From contig NZ_JAQYUS010000001.1 in NCBI RefSeq assembly GCF_030686865.1, forward strand, positions 682,001 to 746,000: a stretch of DNA of 64,000 nucleotides, given 5' to 3'. The notes beneath the pieces were generated by a model. The model had not been told where the DNA came from and did no database searches. It saw only the letters and a list, made by a program, of their open reading frames with translations. Every line of letters starts with the position of its first letter. Position 1 is the stretch's first letter. Position numbers and translations under genes: made by a program. Below are positions 28,260 to 36,587 of this stretch, one piece after another. Source of the DNA: Kaistella sp. SH40-3. Its GTDB lineage: Bacteria > Bacteroidota > Bacteroidia > Flavobacteriales > Weeksellaceae.

Positions 28260-29651
28260 ATGAATTTCAAACAATATTTTAAAACCGCTTTTGTAGTTGC
28301 TGTTTCAGCGCTTGCAGTAAGCTCTTGTGTAAATAAGGATGATTGGGATACGCCACCAATTAATTGTAATAATAAGTTTGATGCTGCAACCATTTCTATG
28401 GCTGATTTTAAAGCACAAGCTCCGGCAACTGGATATCTTCTAATCACTACTGATCAAATTTTTGACGGTTATATCGTTTCATCTGATGAAAACGGTAACT
28501 TCTACAAAACGATCTCTTTTCAGGATAAACCAGAAAATCCAACTGCTGGTTTGCAAATGGAAGTTGACAGAGCGAGTAACTATGCAGATTTCCCAGTAGG
28601 AACTCATGTTAGAATTAATGCTAAAGGTTTAAGATTAGGTTTAGATCGTGGTTCCGTGAAAATTGGTTCTGTAGATCCTACTTTTGCAATCGGTAGAATC
28701 CCGGGCGTATTATTTAGTAAATATATCTCTGCAGTTTGCAACGGTAATACAATGGATGTCGTAACCATTAAACCAACTGAATTGCCAAGTTTAGCGGCTG
28801 CAATGCAAGACAAATATATCAATACTTTGGTGAGTGTTCCTAATGTACAGTTCAATATCTCTGAACTTTATCCGGTAAACAAACAATACATCAACTATAC
28901 AGCTGGTGCAGGTGTAGATACTGATCGTAAAATTGAAGATGCAGTAGGAGGTTCAACCGTTCTTAGAAGTTCTGGTTTTGCATCTTATGGTGCAACTCTT
29001 TTACCAAAAGGAAGTGGTACTTTAACTTTCGTAGTGAGCAAGTATAACGCAGGTTACCAAATGTTAATCAGAAGTTTAAACGATGTGAAAATTCCACCAA
29101 CAGGAACAAGATTCGACCCAACTCCACCAAAAGGAGGTACAGCGATTACCTACCCTACTACATTGAATGAAACATTCGAAGGATTTACTGGCGCTTTATT
29201 AGATACTTTCGCACCGTATATCAATGATCCTGTATTAGGAAACAGATATTGGCAGATGAAAAACTTCAGCAGCAACAATTATATTGAACTTAGTGCAAAT
29301 GCAGGTTCAGGACCATACGAAACATTCTTCATCGTTCCGGTTAACTTTACAGCAGGTAAAAAATTATCTTTCAATGTGAATGTTGGTTTCTATACTGGTG
29401 ACGCTTTAAAAGTTTATACGTCTACTAATTATATTCCAAAAGGAGATGCAACTGCTGCAACATTAACAGATATTACCTCAAGTTTTACCATTCCTAAAAC
29501 ACCAACAAGTGGTTACGGAGTTTTCGTACCAGCAGGTACTTATACATTCCCATCGACTTTAACAGGAAATGGTTATATCATGTTCAAATATGTTGGCGCA
29601 ACTGGAGGAGTTACTACAACCATCCAGTTAGATAACATCAAAGTAGATTAA
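28260..29651 (+). CDS. DUF5689-domain surface lipoprotein
   Basis: 463 residues. The signal ends in a lipobox (LAVSSC, Cys about 23). Residues about 45-280 match DUF5689, an OB-fold-like domain common in Bacteroidota (TTDQIFDGYIVSSDENGNFYK, LVSVPNVQF). The C-terminal 170 residues are a beta-jelly-roll/choice-of-anchor-like domain (NETFEGFTG ... QLDNIKVD). It is the downstream partner of the TonB receptor and probably sits at the cell surface capturing its ligand, in the way SusD does for SusC, although it is not a SusD homologue. Ends at a terminator. Confidence 0.87.
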   Translation: MNFKQYFKTAFVVAVSALAVSSCVNKDDWDTPPINCNNKFDAATISMADFKAQAPATGYLLITTDQIFDGYIVSSDENGNFYKTISFQDKPENPTAGLQMEVDRASNYADFPVGTHVRINAKGLRLGLDRGSVKIGSVDPTFAIGRIPGVLFSKYISAVCNGNTMDVVTIKPTELPSLAAAMQDKYINTLVSVPNVQFNISELYPVNKQYINYTAGAGVDTDRKIEDAVGGSTVLRSSGFASYGATLLPKGSGTLTFVVSKYNAGYQMLIRSLNDVKIPPTGTRFDPTPPKGGTAITYPTTLNETFEGFTGALLDTFAPYINDPVLGNRYWQMKNFSSNNYIELSANAGSGPYETFFIVPVNFTAGKKLSFNVNVGFYTGDALKVYTSTNYIPKGDATAATLTDITSSFTIPKTPTSGYGVFVPAGTYTFPSTLTGNGYIMFKYVGATGGVTTTIQLDNIKVD

Positions 29652-29680
29652 GAATTAGTTTTCTTATCATTTATACCAAT

Positions 29681-29708
29681 CCGTCTCTGCAAAGAGGCGG
29701 ATTTTTTA
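29681..29708 (+). terminator. Intrinsic terminator of the TonB receptor operon
   Basis: CCGTCTCT / AGAGGCGG imperfect arms with a short loop followed by a T-rich run. Confidence 0.8.
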
Positions 29709-29793
29709 TTGTTACCAAAGATTACCAGAGTTTTCACTCCATTTTCTTTCATTCTTAATGGAGATTTGCACTAAAATTTAATTCTAAATTTAA

Positions 29794-29841
29794 ATAAGAC
29801 AAATTAGTCCTATTTGGAAATATTTTATATCTTTGTCTTAT
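29794..29841 (+). promoter_or_regulatory. Candidate Rrf2 operator and promoter
   Basis: ATAAGACAAA (29794-29803) and TTTGTCTTAT (29832-29841) form a perfect 10-base inverted repeat. The first arm is also half of a tighter dyad, ATAAGAC-6-GTCCTAT (29794-29813). A TATCTTTG -7 element (29828-29835) overlaps the second arm, so a bound protein would occlude polymerase. It lies 15 bases before the Rrf2 start codon, a typical autoregulatory layout. Confidence 0.5.
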
Positions 29842-29855
29842 CAAAATCAAAAAGG

Positions 29856-30290
29856 ATGTTATCAAAAACCTGTGAATATGCATTAAGGGCGATGATTTAT
29901 ATCGCGCAGCAGTCTCGCGACGGAAGTATGATTAACATTAAAGAGATTGCAGCAAAAATAAACTCACCAGAACTTTTCATCGCAAAAATCCTGCAGGGTT
30001 TAAGCCGGCAAGGATTTCTACAATCTTCCAAAGGAAGATACGGCGGTTTCTATATTTCCGATGATGAAGCAAAATATTCTCTTGCAGATATCATTACGGC
30101 AATCGATGGTGATAAAATGTTTGCAGGTTGCGGACTCGGCTTAGCATTCTGTTCAGAAACGAATCCTTGCCCTATTCACAATACATACAAAGAAGCGAGA
30201 GACCAATTGTATGAGATTTATGGCAAAACAACTTTAAGCCAGTTTAGAACGGAAAATTCCCTCGAAAAATTACAATTGAGAAGAGAGTAA
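29856..30290 (+). CDS. Rrf2-family regulator with NsrR/IscR-like cysteine cluster
   Basis: 144 residues from MLSKTCEYALRAM, preceded by an AAAAGG ribosome-binding-like run; a longer ORF from 29814 would start inside the promoter and is rejected. The winged helix-turn-helix (1-75) has the family wing RYGGFYIS. Three cysteines, C92, C99 and C105 (GCGLGLAFCSETNPC), are placed like the [Fe-S] ligands of NsrR and IscR (here C-x6-C-x5-C). Such regulators lose DNA binding when NO or oxidants damage the cluster. It heads a six-gene operon of di-iron and Fe-S repair proteins, so NO sensing is the best guess. Confidence 0.88.
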   Translation: MLSKTCEYALRAMIYIAQQSRDGSMINIKEIAAKINSPELFIAKILQGLSRQGFLQSSKGRYGGFYISDDEAKYSLADIITAIDGDKMFAGCGLGLAFCSETNPCPIHNTYKEARDQLYEIYGKTTLSQFRTENSLEKLQLRRE

Positions 30291-30342
30291 TTCTCTTTAA
30301 TAAAAATCACCAATATATTTTTAACAAAAAAACTTATAAAAA

Positions 30343-31491
30343 ATGGCTACAATAGAAACTCTGGATGTGACCAAATTAGAACCTCGCATGAAACATCCAA
30401 CTATTTTTAAATATTTTGATGCTTTGCAACCCGGCGAAGAATTCGTGATTGAAAATGACCACGATCCAAAACCATTGTATTATGAATTGATCGGCGAACG
30501 TGGAAATATTTTCACTTGGGAATATTTAGAGAAAGGTCCGGAATGGTTCATCGTAAGAATTTGCAAAAATCCTTTAAAAGCGCAAAAAGAAGTAGAAAGA
30601 TTAAACGTAACTGCCATTGAACCAAAGTTTAAACACCCAACTATTTTTCAATATTTCGATGCTTTGAAAGCAGGCGAAAGTTTCATTATCGAAAATGATC
30701 ACGATCCAAAACCGCTTTATTATGAATTGCTTGCCGAGCGTGGCGATATTTTCACTTGGGAATATTTGCTTAAAGGTCCAGAATTATATGAAGTTCAGAT
30801 CGCTAAGAATGCAGTGAGTGAAACCTCAGGAACCATTTCTGAAAAAGACATTCAAAAAGCCGAAATGCTAAAAGCCAAAGGGGTACAATTTGCTTGTAGC
30901 ACCGAGAAATATAATTTAGCAGACGATCCAAATGCGGGTAAAGTAGTAAAAGCGCCCGTTTATGATTATGACAAATGGGACCTCGATTTCCTCATTGATT
31001 ATATTGTAAATACGCATCACCGGTATATTAAAGATAATGCGGAAAACCTAAATGATTTGGCGATAAAAGTGGCCGAACATCACGGTGATGGACATCAGGA
31101 ATTAAACCGACTTTCAACTTTAATGTATCACTTTTTACAGGATTTAATTGATAATACCGTAAGAGAAGAAGAGGTCTTATTCCCAGTGATTAAACAAATT
31201 GTGGCGAAAAAAAGAGATGCGGAAACCGAAATCACCTACAAAGTCGGCTCGCTTCAAGATCCAATAAATGTCCTTAGAAAAGACCATGAAATCGCAATTG
31301 CAGATTTATCTTTCTTCCGAACATTGACCAATGATTATACGCTTCCGGCTGATGCTTGCAGTTCTTACCAATATCTTTTCCAAAAAATAAAAGAATTTGA
31401 GGCTGATTTGCAAACACACATTCATTTGGAAAATAATTTCCTTTTTCCGAAAGCAATTCTTTTAGATGCAGAACTTGCGAAAGCAAACTAA
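30343..31491 (+). CDS. RIC/ScdA-type di-iron repair protein with tandem DUF2249 domains
   Basis: 382 residues. Two near-identical DUF2249 copies occupy 7-77 and 87-157, offset by exactly 80 residues, each with KHPTIF, IENDHDPKPLYYEL and ERG-IFTWEYL. After a linker comes a RIC/YtfE-like hemerythrin bundle (about 205-375) with H225/H226, H246-region, E275-E277 and late LRKDHEIAI and THIHLENNFLFP ligand candidates. RIC proteins repair iron-sulphur clusters damaged by NO. The usual N-terminal DUF542 cysteine domain of ScdA/YtfE is not seen; DUF2249 takes its place. Second gene of the Rrf2 operon. Confidence 0.85.
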   Translation: MATIETLDVTKLEPRMKHPTIFKYFDALQPGEEFVIENDHDPKPLYYELIGERGNIFTWEYLEKGPEWFIVRICKNPLKAQKEVERLNVTAIEPKFKHPTIFQYFDALKAGESFIIENDHDPKPLYYELLAERGDIFTWEYLLKGPELYEVQIAKNAVSETSGTISEKDIQKAEMLKAKGVQFACSTEKYNLADDPNAGKVVKAPVYDYDKWDLDFLIDYIVNTHHRYIKDNAENLNDLAIKVAEHHGDGHQELNRLSTLMYHFLQDLIDNTVREEEVLFPVIKQIVAKKRDAETEITYKVGSLQDPINVLRKDHEIAIADLSFFRTLTNDYTLPADACSSYQYLFQKIKEFEADLQTHIHLENNFLFPKAILLDAELAKAN

Positions 31492-31565
31492 TTTGAAGTT
31501 TCCTGCTGGTTATTATTAAAAACTGGCAGGAACTCAATTTTCTATTAACAGTTATTTTAAAAGAG

Positions 31566-32051
31566 ATGGAAAAAAAGCCTATTAAAAGAAACGAAAACCT
31601 CATACCGATTTCCCGCGAACACCATGCGACACTGTTGTTTTGCTGGAAAATAAAACAAGGTATTGCGAAGGAAGTTGAACCGCAAAGAATTACCAAATAT
31701 ATCAACTGGTTTTGGAAAACTCATCTGGAACAGCATTTTCAGACAGAAGAAAAATTACTTTTTTTCGATCATGAAGATGAAAAAGTGAAAAAAGGTTTAG
31801 AGGAACATCAGCAGATTCTTTCCAGAATTAATGAAATCAATCTTCGCTCAGAGGAAAAAAGTTATGATTTATTCGCTCAACTTTCAGATTTAATAAAAGA
31901 CCACACCAGATATGAAGAACGAGAATTATTTCCGTGGTTGGAAAAAAAGTTCTCTGAAAATAAATTAGGAGAAATCGGAAACATCCTTCATCATGAAGAA
32001 CATACTGCAGCAGAAGATTACTCAGATGAATTCTGGGTCACCCCAAAATAA
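31566..32051 (+). CDS. Hemerythrin-domain protein
   Basis: 161 residues, all one four-helix hemerythrin-like bundle without a signal peptide. Iron ligand candidates occur in ISREHHATLLFCW, KTHLEQHFQTEEKLLF, LEEHQQIL and HTRYEERELFPWLE. Single-domain hemerythrins bind O2 or NO at a di-iron site. It follows the RIC-type gene by 74 bases and precedes a DUF2249 protein by 5, so it belongs to the same transcript. A role in binding NO or supplying iron for repair is inferred from context. Confidence 0.85.
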   Translation: MEKKPIKRNENLIPISREHHATLLFCWKIKQGIAKEVEPQRITKYINWFWKTHLEQHFQTEEKLLFFDHEDEKVKKGLEEHQQILSRINEINLRSEEKSYDLFAQLSDLIKDHTRYEERELFPWLEKKFSENKLGEIGNILHHEEHTAAEDYSDEFWVTPK

Positions 32052-32056
32052 CAACT

Positions 32057-32890
32057 ATGGAAAATATTACGGCTAAAACGAAAATTTCTGAATTGATAAA
32101 AGCCAATTCGAAAAGTGTAGATGCGATTGCTTCTTTGGCAAAACCTTTGGAGAAATTAAAAAATCCAATTCTTAGAAAAATCATGGCCTCCCGAGTTACG
32201 ATTGGTGAAGCCGCGAAAATGGGCGGTACAACTGTTGAAGAGTTCAAAAGAGTTCTTTTACCGCTAGGTTTTACTTTTGAACAAGAAGTTTTCACGAAAG
32301 AAGAAACCACTTCAGAAACGAAACCCACGTGGTTGCAACAGGCAAATAAAGACGATATTGACTTTTATGATGTTCGACCAATTATCGATAATGGCGCAGA
32401 TCCTTTGAAAGAAATTCTGGGACGTTTCAAAACAACTGAACCGGGTAAAATTCTTTGTATCATTAATAATTTTGTACCGACGCCTTTAATTCATCTTTTA
32501 AAACAGGAAAAAGCAGAAGCCACTTTCGTTGAAACCATTAATGATAAAGAATTCAATACTTATTTTTTGAAAAAAGAAAAAGAAACTTCTCATTCTTCAG
32601 AAACTGCTGAAGAAAAATTACAGATGAATGATGAAGAAAGTTTTGCCGAAATTTGTCGTCAATTCACCAAAGAACAAACCAAAGAAATCGATGTCCGAGA
32701 ACTCGAAATGCCTGGCCCGATGGAATTGATTCTTTCTGAATTACAAGAACTCCCAGAAGGAAATGCCTTGTACATTGATCATAAAAGAGTTCCTGTTTAT
32801 TTACTGGAAGAACTTGCGGATAAAAACTACCAAGTTCACATCAATAATAGAGAAGAAGGGAATGTGAAAATGTTGATTTTCAAAAAATAG
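32057..32890 (+). CDS. DUF1858-like/double DUF2249 protein
   Basis: 277 residues. Residues 1-75 resemble a DUF1858 helical domain (KISELIKANSKSVDAI ... TIGEAAKMGGTTVEEF) but lack the CxxC pair often seen there. Two DUF2249 domains follow: 101-172 (IDFYDVRPI ... KILCIINNF-P-PLIHLL) and 210-277 (IDVREL ... ALYIDHKRVPVYLLEEL). DUF2249 has a TusA-like fold; no catalytic TusA cysteine is evident in the usual first-strand position. It sits tightly between a hemerythrin gene and the membrane protein gene (stop and next ATG adjacent). Function unknown, presumably redox or Fe-S handling. Confidence 0.78.
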   Translation: MENITAKTKISELIKANSKSVDAIASLAKPLEKLKNPILRKIMASRVTIGEAAKMGGTTVEEFKRVLLPLGFTFEQEVFTKEETTSETKPTWLQQANKDDIDFYDVRPIIDNGADPLKEILGRFKTTEPGKILCIINNFVPTPLIHLLKQEKAEATFVETINDKEFNTYFLKKEKETSHSSETAEEKLQMNDEESFAEICRQFTKEQTKEIDVRELEMPGPMELILSELQELPEGNALYIDHKRVPVYLLEELADKNYQVHINNREEGNVKMLIFKK

Positions 32891-34156
32891 ATGGCACAAA
32901 TTAATATCGGAAAAGCCCCGGGAAATAGCGCTGTCCTTCCGTTTTACGCAACGGGAGCGGTTATGTTTTTTGTTCTCTGTGTGTTGATGTTTTTCAGCCC
33001 AGAATCATTTACGCGTCATTATTTCACGCCGCATTTATTGACGATTGTTCATGTTGCTGCTTTAGGTTGGGGAACCATGATTATTTTCGGAGCGGCTCAT
33101 CAGTTGCTGCCTGTGATTTGCGAACAGGATTTATACAGCGAAAAAATGGCGGCTTTTGTTTGGTATACTTTGACTTTGGGAATGATTTTACTCACTACCA
33201 ATTTCTGGAATTTATCCGTTGGTTGGGTGATGATTGCCGGCGGTTCATTAATTGTGATTTCAGCGGTGCTTTATTTATTTAATGTTTTGAAAACGAGTAG
33301 GATATGTAAAAAATATTCTATTCAAAAACTCTTTCTGATAAGTTCTGCCACTTGGCTTTTGTTTACGGTAATTGTTGGTTTGCTGCTGGCGATTAATTTA
33401 AAATTTCCTTTTTTTAAACTAAGTCATTTGGAAATATTAAAACTTCATTCTCATGCTGGATTTGCCGGTTGGTTTCTGCAATTAATTACTGGAGTTAGTT
33501 CCAAGTTAGTTCCTATGTTTTTGTTGGGTAAATCAAGTAAAGACTATTTGTTGAAATGGGCGTTTATTTTTCAAAATTTAGGATTAATTCTTTTCCTTGC
33601 AGATGGTTATTTTGTCGGAGTAAGTCCTAGAATTTTAATATACGCAGCGATTGTTTTAATCGGAGTTATTTTTTGGTTACTGTATTTATATGATAACTTC
33701 AAAAACCGTTTAAGAAAAAGAGTAGAGTTGTTGATGAAACACGCGTTTCTTTCATTTTTAGCGTTGGTGCTTTCAATCTTACTTTTACCGGCCGTTTATT
33801 TTTCAAGTGGTTATCGCTGGACCATGCTTTACGGAACGCTTTTATTCATGGGTTGGATTACGAGTATAATTTTAGGAAAAACCTTTAAAACACTTCCTTT
33901 CATCGTTTGGAATGATCATTATAAAAACCTTTCCGGAAAAGTAAAAGTGCCACTTCCAAAAGATTTGTACAGCGAGAAACTCACCATTTGGCAATTCAGG
34001 ATTTTCATTGCTGCCTTTCTGGTATTTGCTTTGGGAATTATTCTACAACAGGTAATCATCATCCGAATTGGTGCCGTTTTATGGGTTGCTGTTGCTACTT
34101 TATATAATATTAATGTCTTTAAATTATTGTTACACAAAAGAAATAACAAATCATGA
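32891..34156 (+). CDS. Haem-copper-oxidase subunit I/NnrS-like 12-helix membrane protein
   Basis: 421 residues with about 12 membrane helices. Conserved-looking histidines lie in the motifs TPHLLTIVHVAALGWG, GAAHQLLPV and LKLHSHAGFAGWFLQL, followed by KLVPMFLLGKSS. The pattern is like oxidase subunit I-type proteins and also like NnrS, a haem- and copper-binding membrane protein that protects against NO. It lacks the full six-histidine set of a true terminal oxidase or NorB as far as I can see. The DUF2249 stop abuts its start and it overlaps the next gene by four bases, so it is firmly in the operon. Confidence 0.75.
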   Translation: MAQINIGKAPGNSAVLPFYATGAVMFFVLCVLMFFSPESFTRHYFTPHLLTIVHVAALGWGTMIIFGAAHQLLPVICEQDLYSEKMAAFVWYTLTLGMILLTTNFWNLSVGWVMIAGGSLIVISAVLYLFNVLKTSRICKKYSIQKLFLISSATWLLFTVIVGLLLAINLKFPFFKLSHLEILKLHSHAGFAGWFLQLITGVSSKLVPMFLLGKSSKDYLLKWAFIFQNLGLILFLADGYFVGVSPRILIYAAIVLIGVIFWLLYLYDNFKNRLRKRVELLMKHAFLSFLALVLSILLLPAVYFSSGYRWTMLYGTLLFMGWITSIILGKTFKTLPFIVWNDHYKNLSGKVKVPLPKDLYSEKLTIWQFRIFIAAFLVFALGIILQQVIIIRIGAVLWVAVATLYNINVFKLLLHKRNNKS

Positions 34157-34482
34157 TACTCGATTCTACCGATAAAAATTACGATAAAATAAGCCGTGCA
34201 GAAATGGCGCTTTGTGAAGTTATAGATCCTGAATTAATGGTCAATATTGTCGACCTAGGTTTGGTGTATGATGTTGAAATAATAAATGATACCATCATTA
34301 AAGTTACCATGACTTTAACCACACCACATTGTCCAATGGGAGAGGCCATTCAAACCGGAGTTAAGAATGTTTTAGAAAAAGAACTTCCAGATCATGAAGT
34401 GGAAATCAATCTCGTCTTCGAACCTGCCTGGAATTACGATATGGTTTCCTCCGAAGGAATGCAGCAGCTGAATAATAGATAA
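34153..34482 (+). CDS. MIP18/DUF59-family Fe-S assembly factor
   Basis: 109 residues, a single MIP18 domain: EVIDPELMVNIVDLGLVYDV is the family hallmark, and TLTTPHCPMGEAI holds the conserved Cys (TxxxCP type). Related proteins (SufT, PaaD, CIA2) help mature Fe-S proteins. The gene overlaps the membrane protein by four bases (ATGA) and is the last of the Rrf2-led operon, giving the cluster an Fe-S assembly function beside the repair and di-iron functions. Confidence 0.88.
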   Translation: MILDSTDKNYDKISRAEMALCEVIDPELMVNIVDLGLVYDVEIINDTIIKVTMTLTTPHCPMGEAIQTGVKNVLEKELPDHEVEINLVFEPAWNYDMVSSEGMQQLNNR

Positions 34483-34530
34483 TTCTTAGTTTTTTATAAT
34501 TGTTAAAGAAATGCATTGAGCATTTCAAAT

Positions 34531-34564
34531 AAAAATCCGTCTCAAGTTCGTTGAAACGGATTTT
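34531..34564. terminator. Bidirectional intrinsic terminator
   Basis: AAAATCCGTCTCAA and TTGAAACGGATTTT arms (one mismatch pair) with a GTTCG-type loop, between the convergent MIP18 gene and DUF6702 gene. Confidence 0.85.
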
Positions 34565-34582
34565 GTTTTTATTTGAAGTTTC

Positions 34583-35053
34583 TTAAAAACTAACTTCATT
34601 CACTTCTTTTCCTCTTTGAAAATTCATGGTTTTCTGATTGCCTTTGTAAGCAATATTCACCAGATTAAACTGTTTTGGAAATACACTTAACAGAATCGTG
34701 TTTTTAATTCTGATGGTATTAATTTCGTTTATTCCATTAGACTCGAAATAAACCCAAACTGATTCGCCATTGACTTGACTTCCAGTAAAGGTTAGATTTT
34801 TTGCGGTTCCGTTAACATACAAATCAAAATTATTATTCACGTATTTTTTAACTTCTGCTTCAAATCCTGCGGTATTAGGGTTTATTTTAATAGCATCTGA
34901 AATATGGGAAGTATTTAATTTTGTAGTAAACTTTAATGTTTTACTTGCTTCCAAATAATCAACCTTCGTCATGGAGGAGTAGAAGTCTGCAACTGCAAAA
35001 CTCATCGTGAGCATCAGTGCAAAGATCCCAGTAATATATAAATATTTTTTCAT
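34583..35053 (-). CDS. DUF6702-like exported protein
   Basis: 156 residues from MKKYLYITGIFALML, which gives a clean signal peptide ending near SFAVA; the longer ORF to 35095 runs into the next gene's stop and is rejected. The mature part (KVDYLEASKTLKFTTKLNTSHISDAI, then NNNFDLYVNGTAKNLTFTGSQVNGESVWVYFES) matches the Bacteroidota family DUF6702 of unknown function, often encoded near M1 peptidases or similar genes. Beta-rich, periplasmic or surface. Confidence 0.78.
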   Translation of the reverse strand: MKKYLYITGIFALMLTMSFAVADFYSSMTKVDYLEASKTLKFTTKLNTSHISDAIKINPNTAGFEAEVKKYVNNNFDLYVNGTAKNLTFTGSQVNGESVWVYFESNGINEINTIRIKNTILLSVFPKQFNLVNIAYKGNQKTMNFQRGKEVNEVSF

Positions 35054-35095
35054 TTTGATTGATTTGTATATGAATAATCTCAAATATAGTGCCAA

Positions 35096-35854
35096 CTAGA
35101 AGTTTACGTTGACCTGATATTTATCGTAAAACGCCTTTATATGGGCAACTGCGTCCTCTGCCGTATCTACAACTCGATACAAGCTGAGGTCCGCTTCAGA
35201 AATCATTCCGCTTGCTAATAAAGTGTTTTTAAACCAGTCTAGTAAACCCGACCAAAATTTAGAACCGACCAAAACAATTGGGAATCTTCCTATTTTATTG
35301 GTTTGAATTAAAGTAATTGCTTCCATTAATTCATCCAGAGTACCGAAACCACCTGGCATCACGATAAATCCTTGAGAATATTTTACAAAGATTACTTTTC
35401 GAATGAAAAAATAATCGAAATCAATGCTCAGACCTTTATCGATATATGGATTAAAATGTTGTTCAAAAGGAAGATCAATATTAAGGCCTATAGATTTTCC
35501 GCCGCCTCTTCGCGCACCTTTATTTCCCGCTTCCATGATCCCTGGACCACCGCCAGTAATCACTCCGAAACCGATTTCTGTAATTTTTTCTGCAATATCT
35601 ACGGCGATTTCGTAGCAAGGATCAGTAGTTTTCATTCGGGCTGAACCAAAGATCGAAACGCAAGGTCCAATTTTCGCCATTCTCTCGTAACCATCTACAA
35701 ATTCTGCCATGATTTTAAAAACCATCCAACTGTCTTTGGTTATGGTTTCATCCCAGGTTTTTTCTTTAAATGAATTTTGTACTTTTTGATCTATTTCAAA
35801 AGGATCATTATTCTCTATTTTCATTGTTCCTTTTCCTCTATTTATTTTGCTCAT
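35096..35854 (-). CDS. LOG-family protein (nucleotide 5'-monophosphate phosphoribohydrolase type)
   Basis: 252 residues. The LOG signature is present as MPGGFGTLDELMEAITLIQ, with GGGPGIMEAGNKGARRGGG as the nucleotide-binding loop. LOG proteins release a base from nucleoside monophosphates (cytokinin activation in plants, AMP or CMP/UMP turnover in bacteria). The N-terminal 45 residues are a family-typical extension. It follows the MurU-like gene by 3 bases on the same strand, so it is cotranscribed with the sugar-recycling cluster. Confidence 0.88.
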   Translation of the reverse strand: MSKINRGKGTMKIENNDPFEIDQKVQNSFKEKTWDETITKDSWMVFKIMAEFVDGYERMAKIGPCVSIFGSARMKTTDPCYEIAVDIAEKITEIGFGVITGGGPGIMEAGNKGARRGGGKSIGLNIDLPFEQHFNPYIDKGLSIDFDYFFIRKVIFVKYSQGFIVMPGGFGTLDELMEAITLIQTNKIGRFPIVLVGSKFWSGLLDWFKNTLLASGMISEADLSLYRVVDTAEDAVAHIKAFYDKYQVNVNF

Positions 35855-35857
35855 TTT

Positions 35858-36571
35858 TTATTTAAATATTTTCTCTGCTTCCAAGATTGATTCTGGTCTA
35901 CCAACATCAATGATGGTCGCCGAATGTTCGTAACCGTGAATACTTTCGTTCGTCATCAAATCCAGATACTCTTCCATGATGGAAAACTTACCGGTTCTTT
36001 TTATTTTGTTAAAAATTTCGGGATTTACACAATGAATTCCACTAAAAGCCAGGGGTTTGAAACCTTTGTTAAATTCTGCAAGCCGTTGTTCACCAGATTC
36101 TACATTCAACCAACCTTTCAAAATCATTTCCGGATTGAAGAGTAATTTTCTGGAACTCTTTCTGTCAGAGACCGCTAAAGTAGCAAAATCTTTTTTTTCC
36201 TGATGATATTCTACGAAAAAGTTTAAATCTAAGTCGGTTAAAATATCGGCATTCATGATTAAAAAATCTTCTCCGTGATCCAAAAATTTTCGAGCAAAAA
36301 CCAGTCCACCACCCGTTTCAAGCAATTCATCCTTCTCGTCTGAAAGTTCAATATTTGAATTAAAGTTATTGTTCTTTTTTAGGAATTCTGAAATCTGTTC
36401 ACCGAAATGATAAATATTAATTACAAAATCATTGATCCCAAAGCCTTGCAAATATTTGATATTTCGCTCCAACAAAGGAACGCCATTAACCAATGCCATT
36501 GCTTTTGGATGGTGATCTGTAAAGGGTTTCAGTCGGGTTCCTTTTCCTGCAGCAAAGATAAGTGCTTTCAT
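35858..36571 (-). CDS. Sugar-1-phosphate nucleotidyltransferase (MurU-like)
   Basis: 237 residues. The N-terminal AAGKGTRLKPFTDHHPKAM is the nucleotidyltransferase signature (GxGTRxxPxTxxxPK), and NADILTDLDL supplies the metal-binding Asp. The short single-domain form matches MurU (MurNAc-alpha-1-P uridylyltransferase) and short mannose-1-P guanylyltransferases. Pairing with an AmgK-like kinase 0.5 kb upstream, as in Pseudomonas amgK-murU, favours MurU: UDP-MurNAc would be made directly from recycled MurNAc. Sugar specificity is inference. Confidence 0.82.
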   Translation of the reverse strand: MKALIFAAGKGTRLKPFTDHHPKAMALVNGVPLLERNIKYLQGFGINDFVINIYHFGEQISEFLKKNNNFNSNIELSDEKDELLETGGGLVFARKFLDHGEDFLIMNADILTDLDLNFFVEYHQEKKDFATLAVSDRKSSRKLLFNPEMILKGWLNVESGEQRLAEFNKGFKPLAFSGIHCVNPEIFNKIKRTGKFSIMEEYLDLMTNESIHGYEHSATIIDVGRPESILEAEKIFK

Positions 36572-36587
36572 AATTTATAAGTGATAG

